Source of the DNA: Narthecium ossifragum
Taxonomy: Eukaryota; Streptophyta; Magnoliopsida; Dioscoreales; Nartheciaceae
Direction of reading: 5' to 3'
NCBI GenBank assembly: GCA_963920575.1
Contig: OY986966.1
Location: 14,463,297-14,527,296, forward strand
Length of the DNA stretch: 64,000 nt
The stretch's first letter is position 1, and each line of letters begins with the position of its first letter. The position numbers were made by a program, and so were the translations under genes. Positions 19,840-30,079 of this stretch are shown piece by piece. A model generated the notes under the pieces. It saw only the letters and a program-made list of their open reading frames with translations. It was not told the DNA's origin and did no database searches.

Positions 19840-22218
19840 TTACTCATATGGAGAGATAGATGTATATCTATTCTCAATGGGCAAATAGGGGGGTGCCTGA
19901 GGGACATACTCCATTTCTTCATAAGGAGGTGTTGATGGGGTATATTCCTCGCATGGGGATTCGGGGTGTGCTTCGGTAGTAATCATATGTATTGATTCTA
20001 CCTTTTTGCCCTTCTGGAGCTTCTTCAGCTGCCCGGCATCCATGATTCCGTCATCAATTAGTTTCTGGATTTGATCCTTGAGGACGAAGCAGTCTTCGAG
20101 CGCGTGCCCAAGCATTCTGTGGTAATGGCAATACTTTGGCACGTTAACTTTGTTTGCTTCATGAGGGCGCCGCGACTCCGGGAGCTCTATGAGTCCGAGA
20201 TCCAGCAGACCTTTGAAGATATCAGGGACCTCCTCTCGAGGGAAGGAATACTCCTTTTCGATCCTCTCCTTGAGGGTCTTCACTCGCCGTTGTGTGGGGT
20301 CGGACGAGGGGTCTCTGGACCGAGGCTGTTCTTTGGGAATATAAGTCTCCTTTGGTCTAGATATTTGCATTGCCGAAGTCTGGAGCACAGCTTTCCCTTT
20401 AGGAGGAGCCTTGTCCTTTCTTGTGCGGTCGGAAGTTTTGTCCACAGTATGATTTTTGCGAGCCATGTGATGTAAGTAATTCTCGATATCGGTGGCCTTG
20501 GAAGTCAGCTCCTCGAAAGAAAGCGGACGGACACCTTGCAAGTAAAGGGCCATTTCCGGCCGTAAGTTGTTCATACACATCCGCACGGCTTCAGGTTCTG
20601 TGATGGGTTGTGGGCAATGGATACTCAAGTTTCTCCACCTGTTGACAAAATCAGCAGCTTTCTCATGCTGGCTCTGCTCGGTTTGAGTGAGCTCTGTAAT
20701 TCCGATAGTCCTTTGGGTGCTATAAAATCTTTGGAGGAACGCCTCTTGCATCTGCTCCCATGAATTGATGGACCCAGGAAGCAGCTTGATGTACCAAGTG
20801 AAAGCCGGTCCGGAGAGTGTTTGAACAAATTGGCGGAGAAGCAGTGCGCCATTATGAACTGTGTCTTGACATGCTGCTAGAAAGTGAGCGACATGCTCGT
20901 GTGGGGATCCGGTCCCATTAAACTTGGTGAACTGAGGTTGCCGATAATTGACTGGGTATGGAACCAAGTCAATTTCTGCTGGGTACGGTTTCATGTACCC
21001 AGGCCTCATGGCATACTGGTGCTGCATGTGGAACGCTCTCACGCTCTCGGCGACCATTTTCTGTACGGTGTCGAGGGGTACCATATTTGGCGGTACATTC
21101 TCGTGAGGGTGGTTCTCGGCATGCGAATTGTTTTCAGGTATCTGGGTTTTTAGGCTGGCTATTTCCGCATCCTTCAACTGGAGTGTGCTCCGCAGCTGCT
21201 CCAGTTCTTCCTCGAGCGTAGTTGCAAGGACTTGATATCGCTCCGGGGATCTGATTACTGGTGAAGGTGATCGAATCTCTGGGGATTCAGGCATAACAGG
21301 AGATTCTTCTTCATATGATGCTTCGGAAGTTGCGTCTTTGCTGCCAAGGGAACGAGTGACGCTCCGAGTGCGGGGACGATTGGGAGGTATATTCATTTGA
21401 GGTAGACCGACGATGGCAGCATCTCGGGGTTCCTCGACGGCAACTTTCTTTTTCTGCCTCTTTGCAGGGACATTTGAGGAAGTAGATATTTCGTCATCTT
21501 GGACTCCTACAGGCATCGCTGTGACGATGTTAAAGTTGTTTTCCTGGAGGACTCCTTTTGCACCGCCGTATGTTGGTGACAAAGCTTCAGGATGGTTGGT
21601 GTTGAGCGACGACCCATAATATGGACGGCTTGAGCCTGTGGCATGGACAGGAGGGTGGTATGTATCCGCTTTTGAACTCGCCTTCTTCTTCTCGGCGGGT
21701 TTCTCCGTCTTGGCAGAAATATAATTGATTTGTGAAGTGTTGCGGCTTGACTCTGGTTGAAGAGTGTTGTCGCCAATATAATTGCTCATGTCGGAGGATG
21801 TTTCGATTTGAAGACTCTGCAGCTCCTGAGTTATATAATAAGCATAGGCCACTCGCATATCGGCGAGATAAACTTGATGGTTTGGACGCTTCAGGTCCGG
21901 ATTCTTCCGTTGGTGCTCGTACTCCGCCCGAAGTAGTTGGACATAACAGTGGCGAACATGCAGCGACTCTTCATCATCGCCGGTTGCATGGAGACCAATC
22001 CAAGGTCTGTCAGGATAAACTTCGTACCGAGCCTCGTACGCAAGTTCGGGAATCACCTGTGCTTTTACAGCAGAGGGAAATGTTGATTTAATAAGGGATT
22101 TCTCGGCCGTTTTAGGCCCTTTTCTGGAGGTGACAAGGGTGAAGCCGTCGTCATCTGTCGGGATATGTCCGGCGCGACTTGCTGCCCCCAGCCGTGCTTG
22201 AAAAATATCTGGTTTCAT
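19840..22218 (-). CDS. Element E gag
   Basis: This 792-aa structural polyprotein would form the virus-like particle. A variable, serine-rich N-terminal half contains a short coiled coil (LEEELEQLRSTLQLKDAEIA, about residues 335-355). The retrotransposon gag domain follows (QPQFTKFNGTGSPHEHVAHF to about residue 590), and near the C terminus is a cysteine/histidine stretch, KYCHYHRMLGHALEDCFVL. Gag with this spacing is typical of Tat-lineage elements. The start at 22218 is the first ATG after an in-frame stop at 22264. An open segment upstream in the same frame (22264-22617) may be the true N terminus, split by a mutation. The frame ends at a TAA and continues as the linker. Confidence 0.88.
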   Translation of the reverse strand: MKPDIFQARLGAASRAGHIPTDDDGFTLVTSRKGPKTAEKSLIKSTFPSAVKAQVIPELAYEARYEVYPDRPWIGLHATGDDEESLHVRHCYVQLLRAEYEHQRKNPDLKRPNHQVYLADMRVAYAYYITQELQSLQIETSSDMSNYIGDNTLQPESSRNTSQINYISAKTEKPAEKKKASSKADTYHPPVHATGSSRPYYGSSLNTNHPEALSPTYGGAKGVLQENNFNIVTAMPVGVQDDEISTSSNVPAKRQKKKVAVEEPRDAAIVGLPQMNIPPNRPRTRSVTRSLGSKDATSEASYEEESPVMPESPEIRSPSPVIRSPERYQVLATTLEEELEQLRSTLQLKDAEIASLKTQIPENNSHAENHPHENVPPNMVPLDTVQKMVAESVRAFHMQHQYAMRPGYMKPYPAEIDLVPYPVNYRQPQFTKFNGTGSPHEHVAHFLAACQDTVHNGALLLRQFVQTLSGPAFTWYIKLLPGSINSWEQMQEAFLQRFYSTQRTIGITELTQTEQSQHEKAADFVNRWRNLSIHCPQPITEPEAVRMCMNNLRPEMALYLQGVRPLSFEELTSKATDIENYLHHMARKNHTVDKTSDRTRKDKAPPKGKAVLQTSAMQISRPKETYIPKEQPRSRDPSSDPTQRRVKTLKERIEKEYSFPREEVPDIFKGLLDLGLIELPESRRPHEANKVNVPKYCHYHRMLGHALEDCFVLKDQIQKLIDDGIMDAGQLKKLQKGKKVESIHMITTEAHPESPCEEYTPSTPPYEEMEYVPQAPPYLPIENRYTSISPYE

Positions 22219-22263
22219 GGAGTGCTCAGCAGTCTTCAGGCGCGCATGAGCGTTTCCGGCATT

Positions 22264-22617
22264 CTAACGAACAGAGGGTCCGAGTATAGGGACCTTGACG
22301 TCGTGCCCCCCTTGGTGTGTAGGATAAGCCTTCAGCTCCTCGTACGGTCGCCGTGTTGACGCCTTCACTTGTGCAATGGAAGTAGCCGTCATTTTGGTGC
22401 CGGAGGTAGCCGCAATTGCAGTAATATTAGAGATTTTGGAGTGAGGTGTAGTCGCCGCTTTTGTGCCGGTGACCGCCGCAACTGGAGCTGTGAGCGAAAC
22501 TTTGGATGGTGCAGTGTGCATCGGGAGTCCGTCAGTACCCATGGGGATGTCGAACCAAAGATCACCGAAGCGGATAGTCACGAACGCCTCCAAAGTTGCT
22601 TGTGCCATATCCTTCAT
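22264..22617 (-). CDS. Open frame upstream of E gag, possibly gag N terminus
   Basis: The 117-aa frame begins MKDMAQATLEAFVTIRFGDLW and is rich in Ala/Thr/Ser. It lies in the same frame as gag and ends 45 bases before the gag ATG, so a single stop codon separates the two. It could be the original gag start interrupted by a nonsense mutation, or a leader frame. No domain is recognised. Confidence 0.45.
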   Translation of the reverse strand: MKDMAQATLEAFVTIRFGDLWFDIPMGTDGLPMHTAPSKVSLTAPVAAVTGTKAATTPHSKISNITAIAATSGTKMTATSIAQVKASTRRPYEELKAYPTHQGGHDVKVPILGPSVR

Positions 22618-22787
22618 TTAAGAAGGAAGACTTGTCAGGATATATGGTTTTAATTTTTGGTTTTCAATTTCGATGATGATTTTTTTCTCGTCATCGAAAT
22701 CTATTTTTTTTATTTTTATTTCTTAATTTTGATGGTGAATTTTTTTTCATCATTTTTGAATCGGATCTAGAGATGGGAGGTAAGGTG

Positions 22788-22807
22788 TGGTCCCACCGGG
22801 CGTGCCA
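22788..22807 (-). other. Primer-binding site of element E
   Basis: On the minus strand TGGCACGCCCGGTGGGACCA starts 5 bases inside the 5' LTR end. It begins TGG, complementary to the CCA tail of a tRNA. I cannot say which tRNA it matches; comparing it to plant tRNA 3' ends would tell. Confidence 0.7.
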
Positions 22808-22812
22808 GATTT

Positions 22813-25186
22813 TGTTCGAGGATAAAACGTCGATCTCGTGGGGACGAGATTTCTATTTTATTTTCGAGCAAATAATCTTTTACTTCAATTTCTTTAAAGG
22901 AAATTGCAGGCACCACACCCCTGGATCGCCAAACAGGCAGATCCATTATTTACATCCCCGCAGGGAACACCTCCGATTCTAGATCCGATAAATTAAGCTT
23001 TTTTACATTAAAAAAAATAGAATACTATTTGGGACCGCAACCTTCATGGCCGGGATTTTGAGGTGACTGAGTTCCAGTTTTTGTCACCGGGGCTTCGAGG
23101 CTGCTGGCGTTATCCGATTGTCGGAGTTGATGTTGTCAAAGCTGGTGGCGTCGGATAAAGTTGGAGAGGCGCCGGAGATAAAGCTGAGGAAGCACCGGAG
23201 ATAAAGCTGAGGAAGACGCCGGAGATAAAGCTGAGGAAGACGCCGGAGATAAAGTTGAGGAAGCACCGCCCGAGCTTTGAAGCCGCCGGCACGTCGCTGG
23301 AAGCAGGGGAGCTGCAGCTCGTTGGGTGTATGTTTGATGCCGTGTGCTTGAGGCTGCAGACGGGCTCCTCTGGCTAAGCAACGGGCTTTGTTGGGTTCCG
23401 TCAGTTGAGGAAAGTGGCGGGGCTTCGTTGGGTTCCGTCGGCTGGAACAGAGGAAGACGACTGGATCAAGGAAGACGGCAGGGACTTCCTTGGGTTGGGT
23501 GGCGAATCTCCTCGGGCTGGCTCGAGGAAGACGATGGGTTCCTCCTTGGGCTGAGCTGGGCGACGACTCCTCCGGCTGGATTAGAGACGACGGCGACGAA
23601 GCTTTTGGGATTTTTCTTGGGTCGGAACAGGGGCGACGGCGAACTCCTTGAAGGGTGGCGATGGATGGGTTCCGCCGGTTGGAAACAGAGGAGATGACAG
23701 CGATGGGTTCCTCGGCGAATCTCCTCGGGCTGGCTCGAGGAAAACGGCGATGAGGAAGACGATGGCGATGGGTTCCTCCCTCTTGGACGTCAAGCCTTCT
23801 CTTTTTCTTCTCTCTTTCTTTGCTCTGCTTCTTCTTTCTTTCTTTGCTATTTCGCCCGCCACTCTCTCTGCTTTCTCTATTTTTTGCCAGCCCCTTGCTT
23901 TGTTCCTTTCTCCTCTTCTTATAGGAATCGGGGTCTGTTGGGAGATCTGTTTGAGAGCTCCATGAGATACGCCCGGGGCTCATGGGATTTTATCCTGGGT
24001 GTTGAGATTTGGTTCTCAACCAGGTTGTTGGGAGGTTGGGACGTGGCATTTGTTGAGATACGGGATTTCCTAACTATTTAGATTAGGTTGGGATTTGGCA
24101 TTTAAACTTCAAACGTCCATTTAAATTTGAAGGTTTGAATGGCCTTGTTTAAATTTAAATGTCTCATTTAAATTTCAAGTTCATGTGTGAACTTGTTTGA
24201 ATTTCGAATATTTATTCAATTTTCAAGTATTTATCTTGAATTTGAATAATTATCCGGTTGTCGGACATTTGTCCAAATTTTGAATGTCTTGTTTGAATTT
24301 TGAATTTCATGTGATATTTGGAGAATTTACTGAAATATCCCCGGGCAAGCCGGTTGTAAATTACCAATATACCCTTTTTATCGGTCATATGTATTCTGGA
24401 CCGAAATGCCCCCAGGGTAGAGAAAATACCTCTATTTTAGATTTTCACACCCCTGAAGATGTGAAATGACCAAAATGCCTCTTGGGGTTAAATGACCAAA
24501 ATACCCTTTCGGTCTGGTTGTTTAGGCGCGACGCATGGCAACGCGACTTTTGTGTGTGTCATGGACACGTGCGCGCATTATGTAGCGCACGTATATTTTT
24601 GCCGAGATTTTGGCATATTTTAATTTAGACGCGATGCATGACGACGCGTCTATGTTGCACATGTCATGGACACCTGCGCGCGTATTATGTAACGCGCATA
24701 TTTTAGACTCGATGTATGTGAGCCATGTGCGCGTGCATGGCACGCGCATCGCCTTGGTCGGGACTTAGGCGAATTTGAGTTTGGGTATTTGTTTGGATTT
24801 ATTTTGAATTTTTCGGATTTTTTCCTTATTTATTTCAGGGAATTTTCTATAATGCCCCTGATGTTGTAGAAAATTACCAAAATGCTCCTATATTTACACA
24901 GCTTATTTAGGATGCCGTCAAAGCTATGTAAAGGCTATTTTGGAGTGTAGTGGGAAATTTAGACATGTATTTTGGTCTAAATTCCCAAAATACCCTTGGT
25001 TGGGTAAAATTACCAAAATACCCTTATTCATCCGGTTTGTATAGGATGCCGTCAAAACCGGGAATATATCGGGGATTTGGATGGACTCGACTGTGTATGA
25101 GCCAGTTTGGATTTGATGCATGAGGATTCAGCCGGGGAATTCCGCAAATGCTGTTGACTTAGCCCTAGCTAAATTTGATGTCAACA
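22813..25186 (-). mobile_element. Element E 5' LTR
   Basis: In element orientation it begins TGTTGACATC at 25186 and ends CCTCGAACA at 22813, next to the PBS. It has the same length as 6425-8798. A minus-strand frame (23084-23983, 299 aa, rich in Arg/Ser/Pro) stays open across the transcribed half but is shorter in the other LTR (6843-7595). I treat it as chance. Confidence 0.95.
23918..23925 (-). promoter_or_regulatory. Candidate TATA box of element E
   Basis: The minus strand reads CCTATAAG, followed by a purine-rich leader. It lies about 1.26 kb into the 5' LTR, which would put U3 at 25186-23925 and R/U5 after it. The same site is in the 3' LTR at about 7530-7537. Confidence 0.5.
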
Positions 25187-25191
25187 ATTAG

Positions 25192-26683
25192 CTAGCACTC
25201 ATGGCCAGCTAATGGTTAAGCAACCAACTAAGCATTTAACTACAATCAAACAAGTATTAAATGTAAGTAAAGCCATAGATTTACCCAAAAAGAGAGTTAC
25301 TTGAATCGATTCTCAAACCCGATGAAAATCCTTTGAAAACCTCATCAAATCCCCCTACATGCTTCCCAACATGTTTAGATACTAATCCCCCATCAAAATC
25401 ATCCAAGAAAAGCCAGAAAAACATGTTCAAGGGCCCACGGACGATGCGACTGTCGATCCGCCGATCGACCGTGAGGCCACGGTCGATGTCACGGTCGATG
25501 CCACGGTCGACCGTGAGACCAACACGAAGAAACCCAAGGGTGACGGTCGATCCACCCATCGACCCTGAGAAGCCCAAAACCAAACAGCGCCTGACGGTCG
25601 ATGCGACGGTCGATCCGACGGTCGACCATCAGGTACATGGCGAAAAGGAGAAGATCCCGCGGTCGATTCATCCATCGACCGTGGGAGTCCAAAATACCGA
25701 TAGAGCCCGAGGGTTGATGCGACGGTCGATCCGACGGTCGATCGTCAGGCCCAGAAAGAGCAAATCAATGCTTGACGGTCGATGCACCGATCGACCGTCG
25801 AGCCCCAAAGGAGCGTATTACCGCTTGACGGTCGATCCACCGATCGACCGTCGGGCCTCAGGCACAGTTCATCAGAACAGTGCCGGAAATCCAATTTCTT
25901 GGATTTCAAGGATCAATCCAAGTTGGAAATCGATGAAACTTTGCAAGCATGCTTAAAAGATAATGGGGAATCCAATGGTGCAAAGAAACCACATTTTTTA
26001 CGGTTAAAACTCCAATTTAGGTCAAAACGGACGAAAACCGACAAAACGGATATAATACGGAAATCAACCGTTAGAATACGGAAATCGTGAGTTAGGAATA
26101 CTTCAAACCATCTATAACACATGCACAAAGACTTACACAACATTCTAAGAAGTACTCCTACAGCGAAAATACAATAAACCTATCCTAGGAGAACCCGATC
26201 CAAAGATCGAGGTAGAAACACCTACTTGAAGATATTGGGCAGCTCCTCCACGCATCCCCCAACTCCGATCGCCGGAAGCCGCTCCTCGAAAGCCATGCCT
26301 CCGGTGCCCTAGCACCCAGCCGCAGGAGAGAGAGAAGAGAGAACGCAGGAGAAGGAGAAAAGAAAAGAAAGAGGAAAGAAGAAGGCTTAAATAGAAAGCT
26401 GGAATCCATCACAGCCGTCCGATTCGATCTCTCCCGATCGAGCTCCGATCTTTCGATCGGACGCGCTCTAAAGGTTCTAATCAAACACATACATCAATCA
26501 AAGGCCATGTGTGCAACGCGGGTGAGAAACTGACCACCAGGGAGCATATTTACCAAAATGCCACTGGGGTCAAAAACAGCGATGCGATCAACCGATCGCA
26601 TCCCAAGGCCAACCGAGCCAAACCACAAACCCAGGCCCTCGACCTAACGCGGTCGGACCAGGTTGGAGGTACGAGTCCTCACA
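25192..26683 (-). mobile_element. Solo LTR F, 5' part in element orientation
   Basis: F resumes directly after the duplicated ATTAG (25187-25191). It ends with CCTCACA at 26683, which on the minus strand is the family-A start TGTGAGGACTC. The next five bases CTGGC match 5237-5241. A TATTTAAG-like TATA candidate is on the minus strand near 26390. No internal region remains, so F is a solo LTR. It carries the 22-bp inverted-repeat array at 25434-25856. Confidence 0.9.
25434..25856. repeat. Array of 22-bp inverted repeats CGGTCGAT-N6-ATCGACCG in LTR F
   Basis: At least seven units are visible (for example at 25450, 25549, 25656, 25777 and 25828), each two 8-bp halves with a 6-base middle. Halves vary by one or two bases (TGTCGAT, ATCGACCC), but the 22-bp length is kept. 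Extra single halves occur between the units. Confidence 0.85.
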
Positions 26684-26688
26684 CTGGC

Positions 26689-28764
26689 GGCTCGGGAGCG
26701 ATCGATCGGACTCGAGTCGGTGGGTTTTCTCTTTCGCGAGAACGGCCGCCGGCCGTCGCTCTCTTTTGTTAGAAGGGGAGGACTTTCCCTCCCCTCCTTC
26801 CCCTTTCCCCCGATTTTCTCGGCTTTCCCCTATCTTTCCTTCCTCTTTTCTTCCTCTTCTTCTCCTTCTTCTCCTTCCTTCTTCTTCCTTCTTCTCCCGC
26901 GGTTCTATTTTTTCCTTCCCCTGTTTCCGGTGAGCTTCTTCTCCTCCGTTCTCCCTCCTCCGGCCACCGTTTTGGGCGTTCCAAAGCTTGTTGGATCCGT
27001 GGTAACGAGAGGAAGATTCCTGAAGTGGTTTGGAGCCTTGTTGGTGACTGGTTTGTGAGGGATCAGCCGAGGAAAGCGCTGTTCGGTAGGTGTTCTACCT
27101 ACTGATGTTCTTTAATGGGTTTCTCGTGATCTAGCCGTTGGATCTTGTTGATATTGGTGTTTTTAGATTCCTCATGCCTAGTAGAATTTCTGATATAAGG
27201 TTCATGATCTTTGGTTGAGATTTTAGTAGGATTTACGCATGATTAAGCTCGGATTTTTCCGGTTTCTGCTGTTCTTGAAGAACAGCCGGCTTGCGGCGAG
27301 TTTTTCGGCCGGTACGTGCCTTATCTTGGGTTGTGATGAACATAAGAGTTGTAGATCTTTGAATCTAATCTCAAATCCAGCTTATTGCATAATTTTCTAT
27401 TTTTTCTACGAATTGGTATGAATTTCACACGGAGGGGCTGCGTTGCAGCAAGAGATGGTAAGTTAGTTTTGATTAGTGGTTTGGGTTAGAGTTTTCCCGT
27501 TAATCCAACCATTGGATGGTTATGGATTTTGGATATGTTGATCCAGGCATGTAGATCTACTGGTGGCTAAGTTGGATCTCGAATCCGACATCGTTTGGAT
27601 GTCGGATCGACGGGTCAATTAGCCTCTTGTAGAGAACTTTTGATGTTTTAAATATAATATTATATGTCAGATTATAATATTATATTTCTACGGTTCATCA
27701 GCGGTTTTCAGGGTTGCTTCCCGTTGCAGGAGTCTGTGGTTGACGGTCGCGGTACCGTCGTAATGTCGGGACCTGCTGCGGATCGGCTGGCAGCGGTTGG
27801 TAGTACCGCTGCAGCGATCCGGTTGACTTGTATGCTATCCTTAACATACTATTGCATGCCTATCTCTTGTATCTGTATGTTCATAGCATGCATTCTCTGT
27901 TGTGCATTCGTTGCATGGTTAGGACGTGGGTGATCTGTGGGTCGCCGTCCCGAGGCTGGAAGCTCGGACTTAGCCCTAGGACCGGGGTTGGGTAGTTTGG
28001 ACCCGGTTCGAATGGTAGTGTCCAGTCGATTCGATGATAGGCCTAGAGGACTGGTACACTTGTTAATTGATGATTGTAGAGGTCGTGTCGGCCTTGAGTC
28101 AGATGCTGAGGTGTAGCCGGTGTCCCACTGTGCGGACCCTGGAGTAGAGGAGTTGTCTACTCAGCGGTGCCTTTTTCCCGCCTGCAGTGCCGTTCCCTGT
28201 AGTTGTGTGTCGTCAGTGTTGTTCTTGCTACTGAGGGCTGCTCCTGCGCCTCAGGGACACACGGTGGGTTATGGGACCCCTGTATACACCCAGTTCCTAC
28301 TTGAGGGCGATATTATTGCGTTTCCCTCTTCCTTCTGTGTGTCGTAGTGTAGAACATTACTGAACTTAGTGCTCACACCTACCCGGGCTGCGTTTTGCAG
28401 GTGCAGGCGTCAGTTCTTCCTCTGTGGCCCCTACCGGGCTGTTGGTCGGCGGTGCGGCAGCGCCTGGTGGACTTTGAGAGGTGGCGATCTTTACTGCTTT
28501 TACCTTTGGTTAGTTAGTCTCCTACGGGAGTAATGTTGTATTTGGATCTTCCCCTCTCCGAGGATATGTATATTAAACACCTTTTGGGTTTGAAACCTGT
28601 GGTTCGATGTTGTTAAATTAATGTCTTTTAATTGAGGGTGCTTTTGGTGAACTGTTAGGAAGACCGATAGGTTAGAGGAAACCCTCACCGTCTTTTTCCG
28701 CGTTTTGTAGGTTCCGGTTCGCGTCGCCCGGCCCGGTTGAGCTTTCGCGGGTCGGGGCGCGACA
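26689..28764 (+). mobile_element. Solo LTR G, 3' part (family A)
   Basis: G continues after the duplicated CTGGC and ends GGGGCGCGACA at 28764, followed by TSD TTGTT. One further GATCGATC is at 26700. The family block CTACCCGGGCTGCGTTTTGC lies at about 28378-28397. Its last 70 bases closely match LTRs K, J and I. The pyrimidine-rich tract at 26760-26930 resembles that of LTR H at 460-540. Confidence 0.9.
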
Positions 28765-28769
28765 TTGTT

Positions 28770-29716
28770 CACCAATCTGTGATGAACTCCTTCCTCTTTT
28801 GTATTGAGGGTGCTCGGGAGAGCAGGTGTTCCCTCGTGTTGTTGTTTGTGCAGCTGTCCTTTTGAGGAGCTTCCAGAATATTCCTCCTTCACGGGATTGC
28901 TGAATTTGGACTCGAGGTTCGTTCGAAGTAATTCAACCAGTGTCTTCAGTGAACGCGTCGCAGAGACCTTAGGGCCGATTAGGCCAGGCTGTAATTGGGC
29001 CAGATGCAACCGTCGAGGACGTGTGTTCGCTCTTTCGGACCATGAGCAGCTGGACCGCGCACAGCAGGTTCCGCAGTCTCAGCACCTTCATCAGTCACAT
29101 CAGCAAGCCGTCCCCGAACCTTCCGTTCTCTGAGGAGTACATACCCGTTGCAGTGCATCGCCGAGATACTCGTCAGCTCAAAGTTTTGTCGTCCTTCTCG
29201 TAGGTCGGACTTCGCACCAGCTACAATCAAATAATGAATCGGGATTGCGACATCCCGAGGATAGCTTTCAGTACGAGATACGGATTGTGTCAGTGGCAGA
29301 CAAATTAGTTGATTCAGCTGAGCTCGAAGCAGATATGTGACGGCAGAGATCGAAGACTGCATTCGCGATTCAGCAAAGACATTTTCAGGACCGCGGGATT
29401 GTTGACCAGATTGAACAGGAGACCGGAGCTCTTGTCTTAAAGTCACTATGTCAGTGCCTTTATGGGTGATAGCAACAGGTAGTTGCTAGAAAGGTTTCAA
29501 CCTTTTGGGTATCAACTTTCAATTTAGGCCAATGCCGTAGATGTTATCTCGAGCAGATGGGCCAGAGTGATTAGAGCAACTTTAGTGGCAGTGACAACCT
29601 GTAAGTAGCGGAGATGGAGTCAGTTATCTAGGTTAGACTACACTCATTACCACTCGGAAGATGTCAGTATGTCAGTCCAGAGTGATGGTCATGTGAGCGA
29701 CGACACGAATCTTACG
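28770..29716 (+). mobile_element. Element H internal region, part 2 (decayed)
   Basis: This resumes H after LTR G and its TSD. No frame is open beyond about 170 codons. A short plus-strand stretch near 29005-29055 reads RGRVFALSDHEQLDRA, which is weakly like the gag-protease link of Del/Tekay chromoviruses. On its own this is too little to call a gene. The rest of H, including its 3' LTR, is missing at the junction with D. Confidence 0.5.
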
Positions 29717-29810
29717 GAGGTCCGTGCCCATATTGGTGCCCAGCGTGTAGATGAGAGTCAGACAGCGTCAGCATGCATCATGTTGTGTTTCAGAGGTCCG
29801 TGCCCATATT
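29717..29810. repeat. Junction of H and D with an 18-bp direct repeat
   Basis: GAGGTCCGTGCCCATATT occurs at 29717-29734 and again at 29793-29810, 76 bp apart. The right copy belongs to the integrase sequence of D. The left copy is outside recognisable D sequence, so it looks like templated filler at a repaired break. Confidence 0.6.
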
Positions 29811-30072
29811 TTTTGACATTGAATGCAGGATTGGGAAAAATTATGAGAATCCTTAAAAAATGTAGGCCAATAAAATCCACTTTGTAAAACTTTTGCATCG
29901 ATTTTCTTTCCTGAGAAATGACCATCAGATGTATGTGTATGACAGAAAGTGAGAATATTATAAACTTCAGACTCGGGCACACACCTACGGAAAACTTGGT
30001 CAGAACAATGCTTAAATAACTCAGGGTCCCATACATAATATTTAATCTGTGAAAATAATCTATCTTTGGCAT
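29775..30072 (-). pseudogene. Element D integrase N-terminal fragment (Athila-like)
   Basis: The minus strand encodes an integrase zinc module: CVPESEVYNILTFCHTHTS, then GFYWPTFFKDS and CIQCQK, aligning with the same part of element C (39790-39970). It breaks off about 20 residues after the last cysteine, where H begins, so the catalytic core is absent. The fragment cannot act as an integrase. An alternative open frame over the same bases has no motif. Confidence 0.75.
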
Positions 30073-30079
30073 TTTTAGA

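Larger units (their letters stand above)
6425..25186 (-). mobile_element. Element E: complete Tat/Retand-like Ty3/gypsy retrotransposon
   Basis: The element is bounded by two LTRs of 2374 bp each (6425-8798 and 22813-25186) and by the 5-bp TSD ATTAG (6420-6424 and 25187-25191). Gag, protease, RT, RNase H and integrase lie on the minus strand, so the right LTR is the 5' LTR. It has a PBS inside the right LTR, a purine tract beside the left LTR, a second archaeal-type RNase H domain, tandem repeats after pol and an opposing extra gene on the plus strand. That set is characteristic of the Tat lineage (Ogre, Retand, Grande relatives). I counted about 35-40 differences between the LTRs by eye, so insertion is fairly recent. 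Several frames are broken, so this copy looks non-autonomous. Confidence 0.95.

Noticed and set aside
28500..29009. 169-codon minus-strand frame
   Set aside because: It crosses the border between solo LTR G and element H, so it cannot be an old gene.
29758..30072. Alternative 104-codon frame over the D integrase fragment
   Set aside because: It is out of frame with the zinc module and has no motif.
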